The notes below the pieces were generated by a model, which saw only the letters and a list, made by a program, of their open reading frames with translations, did not search any database and was not told the DNA's origin. From positions 1,240,402 to 1,304,401 of the forward strand of contig NZ_SZWE01000001.1 in the NCBI RefSeq assembly GCF_009669325.1: a stretch of 64,000 nucleotides of DNA, written 5' to 3'. Below are positions 33,659-44,753 of this stretch, in pieces. Both the position numbers and the translations under genes were made by a program. How positions within the stretch are numbered: the first letter of the stretch is position 1; each line of letters starts with the position of its first letter. The DNA comes from Roseovarius bejariae. GTDB taxonomy: Bacteria > Pseudomonadota > Alphaproteobacteria > Rhodobacterales > Rhodobacteraceae.

Positions 33659-35512
33659 ATGAACCACCCCGACCCCAATATAAGCGCCACACGCCCCGTT
33701 ATCCGGCAACTCGACGATGCCGCGATCAACCGCATCGCGGCGGGTGAGGTGGTCGAACGCCCCGCCTCGGCGGTCAAGGAACTGGTGGAAAACGCCCTCG
33801 ATGCCGGGGCACGGCGGATCGAGGTCAGCTATGCCGACGGCGGCAAGACCCTGATCCGCGTCAGTGACGATGGCTGTGGCATCACCCCCGCCGACCTGCC
33901 GCTGGCCCTCTCGCGCCATGCCACCTCGAAAATCGACGGCTCGGACCTTCTGAACATTCACACCTTTGGCTTTCGCGGTGAAGCCCTGCCAAGCCTCGGC
34001 GCGGTCGGACGGCTCACCATCACCTCCCGCGCCGACGGCCACGACGCCGCCGAGGTGACGGTCAGCGGCGGCGAGATGAGCGGCGTCAAACCCGCCGCGC
34101 TCAACGGCGGCACCATCGTCACCCTGCGCGACCTATTCTATGCCACGCCCGCCCGTCTGAAATTCATGCGCACCGACCGGGCCGAGGCACAGGCAATCAC
34201 CGATGTGGTCAAGCGCCTCGCCATGGCCGAACCCTTCGTCGGCTTCACCCTGCGCGATATCTCGGGCGGCGGCGAAGGGCGCGTGACCTTCCGTGCCGAT
34301 CCCGAAACGGGCGATCTCTTCGACGCGCTGCATGGCCGCTTGGCCCGTATCCTTGGGGCCGAGTTCGCCGAGAACGCCCTGCGTATCGACGCCACGCGCG
34401 AGGGGCTGCAGATGCGCGGCTACGCCGCCCTGCCCACCTATTCGCGCGGCAGTTCCGTGGCGCAATACCTCTTCGTCAATGCCCGCCCGGTGCGCGACAA
34501 GATGCTCTACGGCGCCCTGCGTGCCGCCTACCACGATTTCCTCAGCCGCGACCGTCACCCGGCAGCGGCGCTCTTTATCGAATGCGACCCGACGCTCGTC
34601 GATGTCAACGTGCACCCCGCCAAATCCGAGGTCCGGTTTCGCGACCCCGGCCTTGCCCGCGGCCTCATCGTTTCGGGCCTGCGCCATGCGCTGGCCGAGG
34701 CCGGGCACCGCGCCTCCACCACCGTTGCCGGGGCCACGCTCGGGGCCATGCGCCCCGAACCCGCAGGCGCCCCGCCCCGCGTCTACCAGATGGATCGCCC
34801 CTCCGCCCCGGCCCGTGCCGCCAGCTATCAGGCGCAATCCCCCGGTTTCGCCGATATGCAAACCGAATGGTCCGCGCGGGTCGAGCCAACCGTCGTGGAA
34901 GACCCCACCCCCGAGGCCCCGCCCCGCGAAGACCTGCCGCTTGGCGCAGCCCGTGCACAGGTGCATGAAAACTACATCGTCGCCCAGACGGCCGATGGTA
35001 TGGTCATCGTCGATCAACATGCCGCCCACGAACGCCTGGTCTATGAAAAACTCAAACGCCAGATGGACGAGAACGGCGTCACCTCGCAGGCCCTTTTGAT
35101 CCCCGAAATCATTGAACTATCAGACGGCGACGCATCCCGCCTGCTGGACATGGCCGATGACCTCGCCCGCCTTGGCCTGCATCTCGAATCCTTCGGACCC
35201 GGCACAGTGGCCGTGCGCGAAACCCCGGCGATCCTCGGGCAATGCGATGCCCGCGCGCTTGTTCTCGACATCCTCGACGAACTGGCCGACCAAGGCGACA
35301 GCCTCACCCTACGCGCCCGTATCGAAGCAATCCTCAGCCGCGTCGCCTGTCATGGCTCCATCCGTTCGGGCCGCCGCATGCAGGCCGACGAGATGAACGC
35401 CCTCCTGCGCGAGATGGAGGCCACCCCCCATTCCGGCCAGTGCAACCACGGCCGTCCCACCTATGTCGAGCTCAAGCTCGCCGATATCGAAAGGCTCTTC
35501 GGGCGCACATGA
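33659..35512 (+). CDS. mutL: DNA mismatch repair protein MutL
   Basis: 617 residues from the ATG at 33659. N-terminal GHKL ATPase motifs are [18 protein letters not shown] and [11 protein letters not shown]. After a Pro/Ala-rich linker the C-terminal domain carries [12 protein letters not shown] from Asp452, which matches the DQHA(X)2E(X)4E endonuclease motif, so this MutL probably nicks DNA as in bacteria without MutH. Its stop overlaps the rmuC start by ATGA. Confidence 0.95.
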   Translation: MNHPDPNISATRPVIRQLDDAAINRIAAGEVVERPASAVKELVENALDAGARRIEVSYADGGKTLIRVSDDGCGITPADLPLALSRHATSKIDGSDLLNIHTFGFRGEALPSLGAVGRLTITSRADGHDAAEVTVSGGEMSGVKPAALNGGTIVTLRDLFYATPARLKFMRTDRAEAQAITDVVKRLAMAEPFVGFTLRDISGGGEGRVTFRADPETGDLFDALHGRLARILGAEFAENALRIDATREGLQMRGYAALPTYSRGSSVAQYLFVNARPVRDKMLYGALRAAYHDFLSRDRHPAAALFIECDPTLVDVNVHPAKSEVRFRDPGLARGLIVSGLRHALAEAGHRASTTVAGATLGAMRPEPAGAPPRVYQMDRPSAPARAASYQAQSPGFADMQTEWSARVEPTVVEDPTPEAPPREDLPLGAARAQVHENYIVAQTADGMVIVDQHAAHERLVYEKLKRQMDENGVTSQALLIPEIIELSDGDASRLLDMADDLARLGLHLESFGPGTVAVRETPAILGQCDARALVLDILDELADQGDSLTLRARIEAILSRVACHGSIRSGRRMQADEMNALLREMEATPHSGQCNHGRPTYVELKLADIERLFGRT

Positions 35513-36678
35513 TCCAGATTGGCGAGACCACTTATTCCCTCAGCGATCCACTCGCTCTGGCGGCATTGGCGGGCGCGGGCCTTCTGCTTTTGATCGTCAT
35601 TCTGCTGATCATGGCCGTCCGCGCCGCCGGGCGCAGCGCCCGCATGACCGCCCCCCTTGCCCGGCAGGTGGGTGATCTGGGCCTGCGTGTGCAAGGTCTG
35701 AGCGACGGACAACAGCAACTGGCGGGCGGCCTCAACCACGTCTCCGAGGCACAGGCGGCGGCACAATCCAACATGCTACAACTGATGGAAAAACGGCTGG
35801 CGCAGGTCTCGGGCCAGATGAACGAGAACCTGCAAGGCTCCGCCCGGCGCACCGCACAAAGCCTTGGCGAGTTGCAACAACGCCTGACAGCCATCGACAA
35901 GGCGCAAGAGAATATCACCAAGCTCTCAGGCGATGTTCTGACCCTTCAGGACATCCTCAGCAATAAGCAGACCCGCGGCGCCTTCGGCGAAATCCAACTG
36001 CACGACATCGTGCAAAAGGCCCTGCCCTCGGACAGTTTCACGCTGCAACATACACTCTCGAATGGCCGGCGCGCCGATTGCCTGATCCACTTGCCCAATC
36101 CGCCCGGCCCCATCTGCATCGACAGCAAGTTTCCCCTTGAGGCCTACGAGGCCCTGCGCAACGCCACCACCGATTGGGAGGTAAACGAGGCCGCCAAATT
36201 CCTGCGCAGCTCCGTGAAAAAGCACATCAAGGATATCTCCGAGAAATACATCCTCGATGGCGAAACCGCCGATGGCGCGCTGATGTTCCTGCCGTCCGAA
36301 GCGGTCTATGCCGAGTTGCACGCCAACTTCCCCGAACTGGTGCGCGATGGCTTTGCCGCGCGGGTCTGGATCGTCTCGCCCACCACCTGCATGGCGACCC
36401 TGAACACCATGCGCGCCATCCTCAAAGATGCCCGCATGCGCGAACAGGCCGGGGCCATCCGGCGCGAATTGGGACTGCTTTTCGCCGATGTGGACCGCCT
36501 CGGCACCCGCGTCGAAAACCTCGACCGGCACTTCAACCAGGCCGCCAAGGACATCTCCGACATCAAGATTTCCGCCGACAAGGCCGGTCGCCGCGCCAAG
36601 CGCCTGGATAACTTCGATTTCGAAGAACTCGCCCCCGAGACCGAACCAACCATCGTGAAACTGCCGAAGGGCAGTTAA
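35509..36678 (+). CDS. rmuC: DNA recombination protein RmuC
   Basis: 389 residues from the ATG at 35509, inside the mutL stop. An N-terminal membrane helix ([20 protein letters not shown]), a long coiled coil (about 40-140), and the nuclease-like RmuC domain with [29 protein letters not shown] and [14 protein letters not shown]. RmuC limits inversion at short repeats. Coupling to mutL puts two genome-stability proteins in one operon. Confidence 0.95.
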   Translation: MIQIGETTYSLSDPLALAALAGAGLLLLIVILLIMAVRAAGRSARMTAPLARQVGDLGLRVQGLSDGQQQLAGGLNHVSEAQAAAQSNMLQLMEKRLAQVSGQMNENLQGSARRTAQSLGELQQRLTAIDKAQENITKLSGDVLTLQDILSNKQTRGAFGEIQLHDIVQKALPSDSFTLQHTLSNGRRADCLIHLPNPPGPICIDSKFPLEAYEALRNATTDWEVNEAAKFLRSSVKKHIKDISEKYILDGETADGALMFLPSEAVYAELHANFPELVRDGFAARVWIVSPTTCMATLNTMRAILKDARMREQAGAIRRELGLLFADVDRLGTRVENLDRHFNQAAKDISDIKISADKAGRRAKRLDNFDFEELAPETEPTIVKLPKGS

Positions 36679-36682
36679 CATA

Positions 36683-37360
36683 TCAGTGCTGGTAAAACCC
36701 ATCGGGCCTGAAACGCACCTTGGCCTCGGCCCCCTTCGGATCGAGGTCATATAAAGCGGGGCGTTTTGACAGATACCTGCGCCATGTCTTTTCAGGATAT
36801 TCGCTGATTTTCGTGCCGTGCTTCTGGCGCATCAATGTCGCGAGTTGAACGATACTTACACCGGATCCATTTTGACTGTTCGTAGCAATCACTTTCCGAA
36901 TCTCGCAATCAAATGCACTCGCGCCCCCATTCAGATTTGCAACACATTTCGCAGGTGGCTCATTTGTCAAAAGTTTGAATGATGAACATGCCGCCCGGAA
37001 CATGACAGGAGCCTTCTCTTCACCAAGCCCCAGTACGTACAAACCGCGCTCTCTTAGCCTTTGGGCCAGATGAGTAAAATCGTTGTCGGAAGAGGATACA
37101 ACGAAACACTCGATGCCCTGCTCCAAAGCCAGTTCCATGGCATCAATGCTTAGTAACAGATCAGCGGCATTTTTGCCGACCCCGGCCCCCATACAACGAA
37201 ACCCCGGCATTGTTTGCCACTCGCTTGGCTTATCCACAGCCGCATAGACACGCGCCACGTCAACGCGCCCCAAACTATCCGCAGCCTCATGAATCGACTC
37301 TGCGAATTTTGCACTGACGTTGTCCCCATCTACCAATACTGCAACGCGCGGCGTAGCCAT
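36683..37360 (-). CDS. NYN-domain protein with C-terminal OST-HTH/LOTUS-like domain
   Basis: 225 residues. The NYN (PIN-like ribonuclease) domain shows Asp11/Asp13 (VLVDGDNVS), Asp67 (KNAADLLLSID) and Asp92/Asp94 (SSSDNDF). Residues 150-222 look like an OST-HTH/LOTUS fold (IRKVIATNSQ, VQLATLMRQKHG, WRRYLSKRPALYDL), which binds RNA in related proteins. Local base composition is AT-richer than its neighbours. It converges on rmuC with a 4 bp gap. Predicted RNA-processing enzyme; target unknown. Confidence 0.85.
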   Translation of the reverse strand: MATPRVAVLVDGDNVSAKFAESIHEAADSLGRVDVARVYAAVDKPSEWQTMPGFRCMGAGVGKNAADLLLSIDAMELALEQGIECFVVSSSDNDFTHLAQRLRERGLYVLGLGEEKAPVMFRAACSSFKLLTNEPPAKCVANLNGGASAFDCEIRKVIATNSQNGSGVSIVQLATLMRQKHGTKISEYPEKTWRRYLSKRPALYDLDPKGAEAKVRFRPDGFYQH

Positions 37361-37498
37361 CTATGGCTCCTTCGAAATACCTTTTCGACATGCACGATAA
37401 AATTGTGTTTAGGCAGCAGTTTGCCCGCTGAATGGCAAAAATCTGGCGTGTAGCGTGCCTATGGTCGGATGGTGCCTCGCGATCCCGGTATATCCGTT

Positions 37499-37876
37499 CT
37501 ACATCGTCTCCAGACAATGCCGCCGGAACGCGCGTTTGAGCATGTCCAGCTCTTCGCGCAAAAGGTTCATTTCGGCGCGGATATCATGGCTCAGGGCCTC
37601 ACCCGCCAGCAGGGCAAAACTGTTCAGGGTCTCGCCGCTTTTCGCATCGTTGATCAGGAACGTCTGCACCCCGTCGGCGATCATCTCCGCCGGGACGGGC
37701 ACCCGCACGACCCAAAGATCCTCCTCGGGTTTCTCGGTCACTTCCACGCCCGGCAGGGGTTTCTCAAGATGCGTCACCTCGACCTGCGGCTGCGTATTGC
37801 CCTCGCCCGCGCGGGTCATGACACCCTCCCAGACCCCTTCGAACAGCCGGGTTTTGGTCAATGTGAACTCACTCAT
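37499..37876 (-). CDS. Conserved hypothetical protein, 125 residues
   Basis: A soluble protein with a beta-rich first half (VEVTHLEKPLPGVEVTEKPEEDLWVVRV within 30-60) and a helical, charged C-terminus (EMNLLREELDMLKRAFRR) that looks like a short coiled coil. No family recognised with confidence. It lies 13 bp downstream of the DUF6478-type gene in the same direction, so the two are probably co-transcribed. Confidence 0.75.
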   Translation of the reverse strand: MSEFTLTKTRLFEGVWEGVMTRAGEGNTQPQVEVTHLEKPLPGVEVTEKPEEDLWVVRVPVPAEMIADGVQTFLINDAKSGETLNSFALLAGEALSHDIRAEMNLLREELDMLKRAFRRHCLETM

Positions 37877-37889
37877 TGCTCATGCTCCG

Positions 37890-38663
37890 TCAAAATTCGG
37901 CTCTGGGGCGGCGACTGAAGGTCAGGTCGCGCAGGACAACCTGGCTCATCTGCGGGTTCTCGAAAATCAGGTCGATCCACGCCCGTTCGATCCGCTTTTC
38001 GTTGAGGTTCGAATAGGCAAGGTCGAATTCCACCATGATCTCGTCGGAATGCAGCGGCAATTCGCGCACGATCTGTTCGGTGTTCGGCCCATGCTTGATG
38101 TTCAGCCGGGCAAAGATTTCAAGCGGCTTTTCCATCTCCACGATGGTATCCATCCGCAAAAGATGCCGCCGTGTCAGGCCCTGCACCGCCTCGGGCGGCA
38201 GGTTCAGCACCAGCGACAGGAACGAGCCATCGAAACTGAACACATCCATCCGCAGGCCAAAGGGGGCAAGGTCGGCCTCCCGCTGGTTGCGAAGCTGTCT
38301 CAGGGTCAATTCCGAATGTTGACAGTCGTGAAACAATGTCACTTCCCGGCCCAGCGTGGACTTGCTTTGAACCGATGACATGCCGGGGACCGGAAGGGGC
38401 TCCCGCCACAGGGCGGGCCGCCAGGCCCAATCGGTGCCATGTGGCTTGGAAAAGGTGTTGGAGCCGATCATCGGCAGGGCCAGGCGATTGTCCGCGACCG
38501 AGATCAGTTCATTCAACCAGTAGCGCAACTTGCGGGCGCGCGCCCGCTCGGACCGCAACTGGCTGATCCGCATACCGTGAACGGCTTGGGCGGCCCGTTT
38601 CCAGCGGCGCACACCCCGCCGGTCCGAGGCCCATTGCAGTAGCGATTTGCGCGACTGTGCCAT
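37890..38663 (-). CDS. Conserved Rhodobacterales protein (DUF6478 type)
   Basis: 257 residues. It matches from memory the alphaproteobacterial family DUF6478: GTDWAWRPALWREPLPVPG, VTLFHDCQHSELTLRQLRN, FGLRMDVFSFDGSFLSLVLNLP, IKHGPNTEQIVRELPL and VLRDLTFSRRPRAEF. No catalytic motif or signal peptide is evident; the N-terminus is basic and helical. Function is not known to me. It is first of a two-gene unit with a 125-residue hypothetical. Confidence 0.78.
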   Translation of the reverse strand: MAQSRKSLLQWASDRRGVRRWKRAAQAVHGMRISQLRSERARARKLRYWLNELISVADNRLALPMIGSNTFSKPHGTDWAWRPALWREPLPVPGMSSVQSKSTLGREVTLFHDCQHSELTLRQLRNQREADLAPFGLRMDVFSFDGSFLSLVLNLPPEAVQGLTRRHLLRMDTIVEMEKPLEIFARLNIKHGPNTEQIVRELPLHSDEIMVEFDLAYSNLNEKRIERAWIDLIFENPQMSQVVLRDLTFSRRPRAEF

Positions 38664-38784
38664 GCAAGATTCCTGTATTCGGGTCTTACCCGTAGCGGAT
38701 AAAAGTTAACGCCTCCATAGCATTAACCGGAATCCGGAAACAATCCACCCAAGAAACCGAACAGCGGCTTCATGGGGCCGTGGT

Positions 38785-39444
38785 TTATTCGTCCCCGGTT
38801 TCAGAGGACGCCACCTGCGCCCGTGCCGGTTTCATACTCGCCTCGCGCAGCGCCTCGGCCAGATCAAGGATCAGGCGCCGCCCGGATCGGCCCGACAGGT
38901 CGCTGTCGCGACGGCCATAAACCGCCAGCCCGACAAGATGGCCATTCACCTCCATCGCCCCACGCCAATAGCGCGGATCGCCATCGGGCAATCGCGTCTG
39001 CCCGCCATCGGCCACCCGTACAAGCGCCACGCCGTCCCCGTCCTCGACCGCGGTCACCTCTGCCGGGGCCAGCGAGGCCGCCAAGTCATCGGCGCTCGGC
39101 TGTTCCGCGCCCTCTCGCCTCGGCAAGATCGAGACCGTCATCAACGCCGGCTCAACGGGGGAATAGCCCTCCCCCGTCAGGCTGCTGCATGTCGCCAGTG
39201 GCACCACGGTGGCCGCAGGCCGCCGCGTGACATTCACCGCATCCACACAATAGCCTTCCGGCGCCCGGACGACGACCGCGCCACGATAGAGCGGCAACTC
39301 GCGCACCGCCTTGGTACGGTCTTCACCGCCGCCCAGAAAACCGAAACCCCCGGCATCGCCCATGCAGGCAGACAAAAAAACAGTGGCGGCCAGGCAGGCC
39401 GCCACACGCACCCGCCTTGGGGTGTCAGAGGTCCATATAGACAT
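38785..39444 (-). CDS. Putative lipoprotein
   Basis: 219 residues. A signal sequence ([16 protein letters not shown]) ends in an LSAC lipobox, so Cys27 should be lipidated. The mature part has [20 protein letters not shown] with a second Cys, a later ATCSSL and a beta-rich body ending in a helical tail. No family name recognised. The first 20 bp overlap the end of ilvD, transcribed in the same direction, so it is probably co-expressed with it. Confidence 0.75.
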   Translation of the reverse strand: MSIWTSDTPRRVRVAACLAATVFLSACMGDAGGFGFLGGGEDRTKAVRELPLYRGAVVVRAPEGYCVDAVNVTRRPAATVVPLATCSSLTGEGYSPVEPALMTVSILPRREGAEQPSADDLAASLAPAEVTAVEDGDGVALVRVADGGQTRLPDGDPRYWRGAMEVNGHLVGLAVYGRRDSDLSGRSGRRLILDLAEALREASMKPARAQVASSETGDE

Positions 39445-41182
39445 GACGCTCGGCCTTGCCGCCCGGATGGGTCACCGCGCCCTTGTAGGTCTCGCCAACA
39501 AGCTGGGCATATTTGTAAAGCGCACCACTGGCATAGATGGTTTCCCGCGGTCCGGCCCAATCTTTCTTGCGTTCGGCAAGTTCCTCGTCAGACAGGTCAA
39601 CGCTCAACTCGCCCGAGACCGCGTCGATGGTGATCATGTCGCCATTACGCAGCAAGGCGATCGGCCCGCCATGGGCCGCCTCGGGCCCAACGTGCCCCAC
39701 GCAGAACCCCCGCGTCGCACCCGAAAAGCGGCCATCGGTGATCAAGGCCACCTTCTTGCCCATGCCCTGGCCCGAAAGCGCGGCGGTGGTGGCCAGCATC
39801 TCGCGCATCCCCGGCCCACCGGCGGGGCCTTCGTTGCGGATGACAATCACTTCGCCTTCTTCGTATTCACGCGCCTTCACGGCGGCAAAGGCCTCTTCCT
39901 CGCATTCGAACACGCGCGCAGGGCCAGTGAACCGCTGATGCTGCGTCGGGATACCGGCGACCTTCACGATAGCGCCATCGGGGGCCAGATTGCCTTTCAG
40001 GCCGACAACACCGCCGGTCTTGGTCAACGGCTGTTCGATCGGGTAAATCACCTTGCCATCGGCCTCGCGGTCGATCCGCTCCAACTCTTCGCCGATGCTG
40101 CGGCCCGAAGCCGTGACGCAATCCTCATGGATCAGGCCCGCTTTGCGCAACTCCTTCATCACCACCGGGATGCCACCCGCCTCGTAAAGGTCCTTGGCCA
40201 CATAGGTGCCACCGGGCTTGAGATCGACGAAATACGGCGTGTCGCGGAAAATCTCGCAGACATCGTCCAGATAGAACTCGATCCCCGCCTCATGGGCAAT
40301 CGCCGGCAAGTGCAGACCGGCATTGGTCGATCCGCCGGTGCAGGCCACGACGCGCGCGGCGTTCTCAAGGCTCTTGCGGGTGACAACGTCACGCGCGCGA
40401 ATATTCTGATCCAACAGGTCCATCACGGCCCGGCCACTCGCCTCGCCATATTGGTCGCGGCTTTCATAGGGGGCGGGCATCCCGCTGGAATTCATCAGGG
40501 CAAGGCCAATCGCCTCGCTCACACAGGCCATGGTATTGGCGGTGAACTGCCCGCCACAGGCCCCGGCCGAGGGACAGGCCACGCGCTCAAGCACGTCCAG
40601 GGCCTTGTCCGACATCTCGCCATTCTGGTGGCGACCGACGGCCTCGAACATATCCTGAACCGTCAGGTCACGGGTGCGGAAATCTTCGGGAATCTCGTCG
40701 ATCTGCGGGGCTTTGCCGGGAAGGATCGAGCCACCGTAAACAAAGACCGACGGCACGTTCAGGCGCACCATGGCCATCATCATGCCGGGCAGGGATTTAT
40801 CGCAACCGGCCAAACCCACAAGCGCGTCATAGCAATGGCCGCGCATGGTCAGTTCCACGGTATCGGCAATCGCCTCGCGGCTGGCAAGCGAGCTGCGCAT
40901 GCCTTCGTGGCCCATGGCGATCCCGTCGGTCACGGTGATGGTGGTGAACTCGCGCGGGGTGCCGTGGGCCTCTTTCACGCCGCCCTTCACCGCCTGCGCC
41001 TGACGGCTGAGCGCGATGTTACAGGGCGCGGCCTCGTTCCAGCAGGTCGCGACCCCCACCAAGGGCTGGTGAATCTCGTCCTCGGTCATACCCATAGCAT
41101 AGTAATAGGACCGATGCGGCGCGCGCGCCGCGCCTTCGGTGACATACCGGCTGGGTAGCTTGGATTTGTCGAATTTGGTCAT
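39425..41182 (-). CDS. ilvD: Dihydroxy-acid dehydratase
   Basis: 585 residues from the ATG at 41182, with GGGGAGG upstream. Cluster ligands and signatures are visible: [42 protein letters not shown] and [16 protein letters not shown], with the C-terminal [12 protein letters not shown]. It dehydrates dihydroxy-isovalerate and dihydroxy-methylvalerate in valine and isoleucine synthesis using an Fe-S cluster. Length is slightly longer than the shorter family members, as in other alphaproteobacteria. Confidence 0.97.
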   Translation of the reverse strand: MTKFDKSKLPSRYVTEGAARAPHRSYYYAMGMTEDEIHQPLVGVATCWNEAAPCNIALSRQAQAVKGGVKEAHGTPREFTTITVTDGIAMGHEGMRSSLASREAIADTVELTMRGHCYDALVGLAGCDKSLPGMMMAMVRLNVPSVFVYGGSILPGKAPQIDEIPEDFRTRDLTVQDMFEAVGRHQNGEMSDKALDVLERVACPSAGACGGQFTANTMACVSEAIGLALMNSSGMPAPYESRDQYGEASGRAVMDLLDQNIRARDVVTRKSLENAARVVACTGGSTNAGLHLPAIAHEAGIEFYLDDVCEIFRDTPYFVDLKPGGTYVAKDLYEAGGIPVVMKELRKAGLIHEDCVTASGRSIGEELERIDREADGKVIYPIEQPLTKTGGVVGLKGNLAPDGAIVKVAGIPTQHQRFTGPARVFECEEEAFAAVKAREYEEGEVIVIRNEGPAGGPGMREMLATTAALSGQGMGKKVALITDGRFSGATRGFCVGHVGPEAAHGGPIALLRNGDMITIDAVSGELSVDLSDEELAERKKDWAGPRETIYASGALYKYAQLVGETYKGAVTHPGGKAERHVYMDL

Positions 41183-41326
41183 GAAGGGCCTCCCCGAAAT
41201 CATTCCCCCTTGGAATAGGCGAGCGGCGGGGCGGACACAAGACGCCCGCGGGCCGCCCCATACGGTTTTTCAAATATGCCGCAGGTTCGGATTGCAGCCC
41301 CCGCGCCATGACCCTAGCTATGGGGA

Positions 41327-42214
41327 ATGCGATACGACGCCCATGAACGCCTCGTGGCTCCGGCCCGCGCCAGCAGCCAACCGCTTCTCCTGCTGGGGGG
41401 CGTGGTGCTGATGGGGCTGATCTTCCTGGCGCTCAACCTTGGTTACTCCATTCTTCACAGCGCCCTGATCGGGCGCGATGCGTGGGAAACCCTGGCCATG
41501 GAGCTCGCCACAGGCAATACGCCGCGCGCGGTCCTGATCAATCTCTTTCTCTTCGCCTTCCTGATCGTGGCCCTCGCGGCGGCGCTGCACGCCCTGCACA
41601 ATCGCGGCCTTCTCTCTGTTATAGGTCCCCTGCCACCGGCCCTGCGCCAGTTCCGAACGACGGGCCTTGCCGTGCTCACCCTCTACGTGGTGGTCAGCCT
41701 CTTGCCCGCAGGCGACGTGATGGACACCTCCGCAAACCTTGGGTTCGGAACATGGCTGATGCTCCTGCCCCTCACGCTTCTGGCCCTGCTGATCCAGACC
41801 GGGGCCGAGGAACTGGTGTTTCGCGGCTACCTGCAATCGCAACTGGCGGCGCGGTTTCCCCATCCGACGGTCTGGTTGCTCGGGCCTTCCCTGCTGTTCG
41901 CCCTCCTGCATTATGACCCCGCGATACACGGCCAGAACACCTGGCTGGTCGTCACTTGGGCCGCCCTCTTCGGGCTGGCGACAGCGGATCTGACGGCCCG
42001 GGCGGGCACCCTTGGCCCGGCGATCGCACTCCACATGATCAACAACCTCAGCGCCATCGCCATCGCCGCGCCCGAAGGCAATTTCGACGGCCTCGCCCTC
42101 TATACCTACCCGTTTTCACTTGATGATACCGCCGCCCTTTCGGCATGGGCCCCGGTCGATTTCATGACGCTGTTTTGCAGTTGGCTTGCCGCGCGTGTTG
42201 CCTTGCGTCGCTGA
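41327..42214 (+). CDS. CPBP family intramembrane metalloprotease
   Basis: 295 residues with about eight membrane helices. Motif 1 EELVFRGYL (161-169) and motif 2 FALLHY with His195 are conserved, with the later HMINN completing the site. CPBP (Abi) proteases process membrane proteins or self-immunity factors. It is divergent from ilvD and lies 60 bp ahead of accD; a link to lipid metabolism is not evident. Confidence 0.9.
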   Translation: MRYDAHERLVAPARASSQPLLLLGGVVLMGLIFLALNLGYSILHSALIGRDAWETLAMELATGNTPRAVLINLFLFAFLIVALAAALHALHNRGLLSVIGPLPPALRQFRTTGLAVLTLYVVVSLLPAGDVMDTSANLGFGTWLMLLPLTLLALLIQTGAEELVFRGYLQSQLAARFPHPTVWLLGPSLLFALLHYDPAIHGQNTWLVVTWAALFGLATADLTARAGTLGPAIALHMINNLSAIAIAAPEGNFDGLALYTYPFSLDDTAALSAWAPVDFMTLFCSWLAARVALRR

Positions 42215-42274
42215 TTGCAATTCCCGTCGCGTCACCTTATCTCGGGGCAGGCAACAATCAGGGACCGAAGCGGC

Positions 42275-43201
42275 ATGAACTGGATCACCAACTATGTGCG
42301 CCCACGCATCAACTCGATCTTCTCGCGTCGCGAGATGCCCGAGAACCTATGGTCCAAATGCGATGACTGCGGCACCATGCTGTTTCACCGCGAACTCAGC
42401 AACAACCTGAACGTCTGCACCAACTGCGGCCACCACATGGCGATCACCCCGCGGGATCGTTTCACCGCGCTGTTCGATGGTGGCATCTTTTCCGAGGTCA
42501 AGGTGCCCGCGCCCACGCCCGACCCCCTGCATTTTCGCGATCAAAAGAAATACCCTGATCGCATGAAGGCCGCTCAACGGTCCACCGGCGAGAAAGAGGC
42601 GATGCTTGTCGCCACTGGCGAGATAGGGCGCACGCCCATTGTCGCCGCCGCACAGGATTTCTCGTTCATGGCCGGCTCCATGGGCATGTACGTGGGCAAC
42701 GCCATCATCGCCGCCGCCGAAGAGGCGGTGAAGCTCAAGCGCCCGCTGGTCCTGTTTTCCGCCGCCGGGGGCGCGCGGATGCAGGAAGGCATCCTCAGCC
42801 TGATGCAAATGCCCCGCACCACTGTAGCCGTGCAGATGCTCAAGGAAGCAGGGCTGCCTTATATCGTCGTGCTCACCCACCCCACCACCGGCGGGGTTAC
42901 GGCCTCCTATGCCATGCTGGGCGACGTGCATATTTCCGAACCCAACGCCCTGATCTGCTTTGCCGGGCCGCGGGTGATCGAACAAACGATCCGCGAAAAA
43001 CTGCCCGAAGGGTTCCAACGCGCCGAATACCTGCTGGATCACGGTATGCTGGATCGGGTGACGCCGCGCACCGAAATGCGAGATGAACTGGTCACCATCA
43101 CCCGGATGCTCATGGGGCTGCCCCCCGCCGTGCGCGGCGATCTTCCGCCCCCCGCCGCGACCGAGGAAACCACCCCCGTCAAAGACAGCACAGCGGAATG
43201 A
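42275..43201 (+). CDS. accD: Acetyl-CoA carboxylase carboxyltransferase subunit beta
   Basis: 308 residues from the ATG at 42275. A zinc finger of four Cys (29, 32, 48 and 51; CDDC and CTNC) precedes the crotonase-like carboxyltransferase domain ([50 protein letters not shown]). It makes malonyl-CoA with AccA. Its stop overlaps the folC start by ATGA, the common accD-folC pair. Confidence 0.97.
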   Translation: MNWITNYVRPRINSIFSRREMPENLWSKCDDCGTMLFHRELSNNLNVCTNCGHHMAITPRDRFTALFDGGIFSEVKVPAPTPDPLHFRDQKKYPDRMKAAQRSTGEKEAMLVATGEIGRTPIVAAAQDFSFMAGSMGMYVGNAIIAAAEEAVKLKRPLVLFSAAGGARMQEGILSLMQMPRTTVAVQMLKEAGLPYIVVLTHPTTGGVTASYAMLGDVHISEPNALICFAGPRVIEQTIREKLPEGFQRAEYLLDHGMLDRVTPRTEMRDELVTITRMLMGLPPAVRGDLPPPAATEETTPVKDSTAE

Positions 43202-44472
43202 ACGGGCCAACATCGGACATCATCCTTGACCGGATGATGTCGCTCCACCCGAAAATCATCGACCTCACGCTTGATCGCGTCTGGCGGCTGCTGGACGCTT
43301 TGGGCAACCCGCAAGACGCCCTGCCGTCGGTGATCCACCTCGCCGGGACCAACGGCAAAGGCAGCACACAGGCCATGATCCGCGCCGGGCTTGAGGCGGC
43401 GGGCAAGCGCGTCCACGCCTATACCTCACCGCATCTGGCGCGGTTCCACGAACGTATCCGGCTGGCCGGTGAGCTGATCTCGGAACCCGACCTGACCGCC
43501 GTTCTCGATGAATGCTATGCCGCCAATAATGGCGAAAACATCACCTATTTCGAAATCACCACCTGTGCCGCCCTTCTGGCAATGAGCCGGGTCAAGGCTG
43601 ATTACACCCTGCTCGAAGTGGGCCTCGGCGGTCGCCTTGATGCCACCAATGTCGTGGCCAACCCCGCGCTCAGCATCATCACGCCCATTTCCATCGACCA
43701 CGAACAATTCCTTGGCGACACGCTTGCCAAAATCGCGGGCGAAAAGGCCGGGATCATCAAGCGCGGCGTGCCCTGCATCGTCGGCCCGCAAGAGGACGAG
43801 GCGATGCAGGTGATCGAAGATACCGCCCGCCGCCTCGGCGCACCGCTCTTTGCGCACGGCCAGCATTGGCACGTCACCCGCGAAAACGACCGCCTGATCT
43901 ATCAGGACGAAACCGGCCTGCGCGACCTGCCGCTGCCCAACCTGCCCGGCGACCACCAGATCCAGAACGCCGGCGCCGCAATCGCCGCCCTGCGCTATCT
44001 TGAATTGGGCGATGCCGCCGTCGAAGGCGCCATCACCTCCGCCCAATGGCCCGCCCGGATGCAGCGCCTCAAGACCGGCCCCTTGGTCGAGGCCGCCCCA
44101 CAGGCCGAGCTTTGGCTGGATGGCGGTCACAACGCCGCCGCCGGGCAGGCGCTTGGCCGCCTGCTGGCCTCCTTGCCCGCGCGGCCTACGCATCTCATCT
44201 GCGGGATGCTCAACACCAAGGACATCTCGGGCTACCTTGCGCCTCTTGCAGAGCAAGCCGAAAGCCTCACCGCAATTTCCATCCCCGGCGAGGCCAACAC
44301 CCTCCCCGCCGAGGACACCGCGCAGGCCGCCCGTGCCGTGGGTCTGACCGCTCAGACCGCCGACAGTGCCCTTGCCGCGCTCAAGGCGATTACATCGGAA
44401 ACACCCGTCGCGCGTGTATTGATCTGCGGGTCGCTCTACCTAGCCGGGGCAATCCTGCGGGAAAATGGATAA
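43198..44472 (+). CDS. folC: Bifunctional folylpolyglutamate/dihydrofolate synthase
   Basis: 424 residues. The Mur-ligase-like ATP loop is [14 protein letters not shown], with [26 protein letters not shown] and [20 protein letters not shown] following; [10 protein letters not shown] is in the C-terminal domain. It adds glutamate to dihydropteroate and folates. It is coupled to accD. Confidence 0.96.
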   Translation: MNGPTSDIILDRMMSLHPKIIDLTLDRVWRLLDALGNPQDALPSVIHLAGTNGKGSTQAMIRAGLEAAGKRVHAYTSPHLARFHERIRLAGELISEPDLTAVLDECYAANNGENITYFEITTCAALLAMSRVKADYTLLEVGLGGRLDATNVVANPALSIITPISIDHEQFLGDTLAKIAGEKAGIIKRGVPCIVGPQEDEAMQVIEDTARRLGAPLFAHGQHWHVTRENDRLIYQDETGLRDLPLPNLPGDHQIQNAGAAIAALRYLELGDAAVEGAITSAQWPARMQRLKTGPLVEAAPQAELWLDGGHNAAAGQALGRLLASLPARPTHLICGMLNTKDISGYLAPLAEQAESLTAISIPGEANTLPAEDTAQAARAVGLTAQTADSALAALKAITSETPVARVLICGSLYLAGAILRENG

Positions 44473-44494
44473 ACCCGACCCGGCCAAGCCTTTG

Positions 44495-44560
44495 AAGTGA
44501 TTCGAAAATGTCCCGCAGCCCTGCAAAACAAGGGGCGAAGGCCAGTTTTGCGAATCACTT
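44495..44560. repeat. Long inverted repeat after folC
   Basis: AAGTGATTCG (44495-44504) is repeated inverted as CGAATCACTT (44551-44560), and the adjoining AAAA/TTTT can extend the stem with one bulge; the loop region contains further GC pairing. It follows the folC stop by 22 bp. It could be a terminator-like structure or an RNA element of unknown use. Confidence 0.45.
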
Positions 44561-44564
44561 TATA

Positions 44565-44593
44565 TTGACGCTCGGGCATTGATTCGCCTATAT
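44565..44593 (+). promoter_or_regulatory. Predicted sigma-70 type promoter for the LysM gene
   Basis: TTGACG (44565-44570) and CTATAT (44588-44593) are separated by 17 bp, a near-consensus -35/-10 pair. Transcription would start near 44600, giving a leader of about 150 nt before the LysM start at 44754. Sequence-based inference. Confidence 0.55.
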
Positions 44594-44753
44594 CTTGCGT
44601 AGGTTTTCACGGTTTATTGTCACATCGGGCAGTCAAACAAGTGGGTCTGGCGGGGGTGCCAAGACGAAAACAGGCAAAGGCCAGTGCGATATGATGCAAG
44701 GCCAATCGCGGATCATCCCCGGGCCTCCTGTCCCAAGGTCTAAGGATTATCGA

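Noticed and set aside
39311..41158. Long open frame antisense to ilvD
   Set aside because: The minus strand encodes a complete dihydroxy-acid dehydratase with all signatures; the plus-strand frame is a codon-bias shadow in GC-rich DNA.
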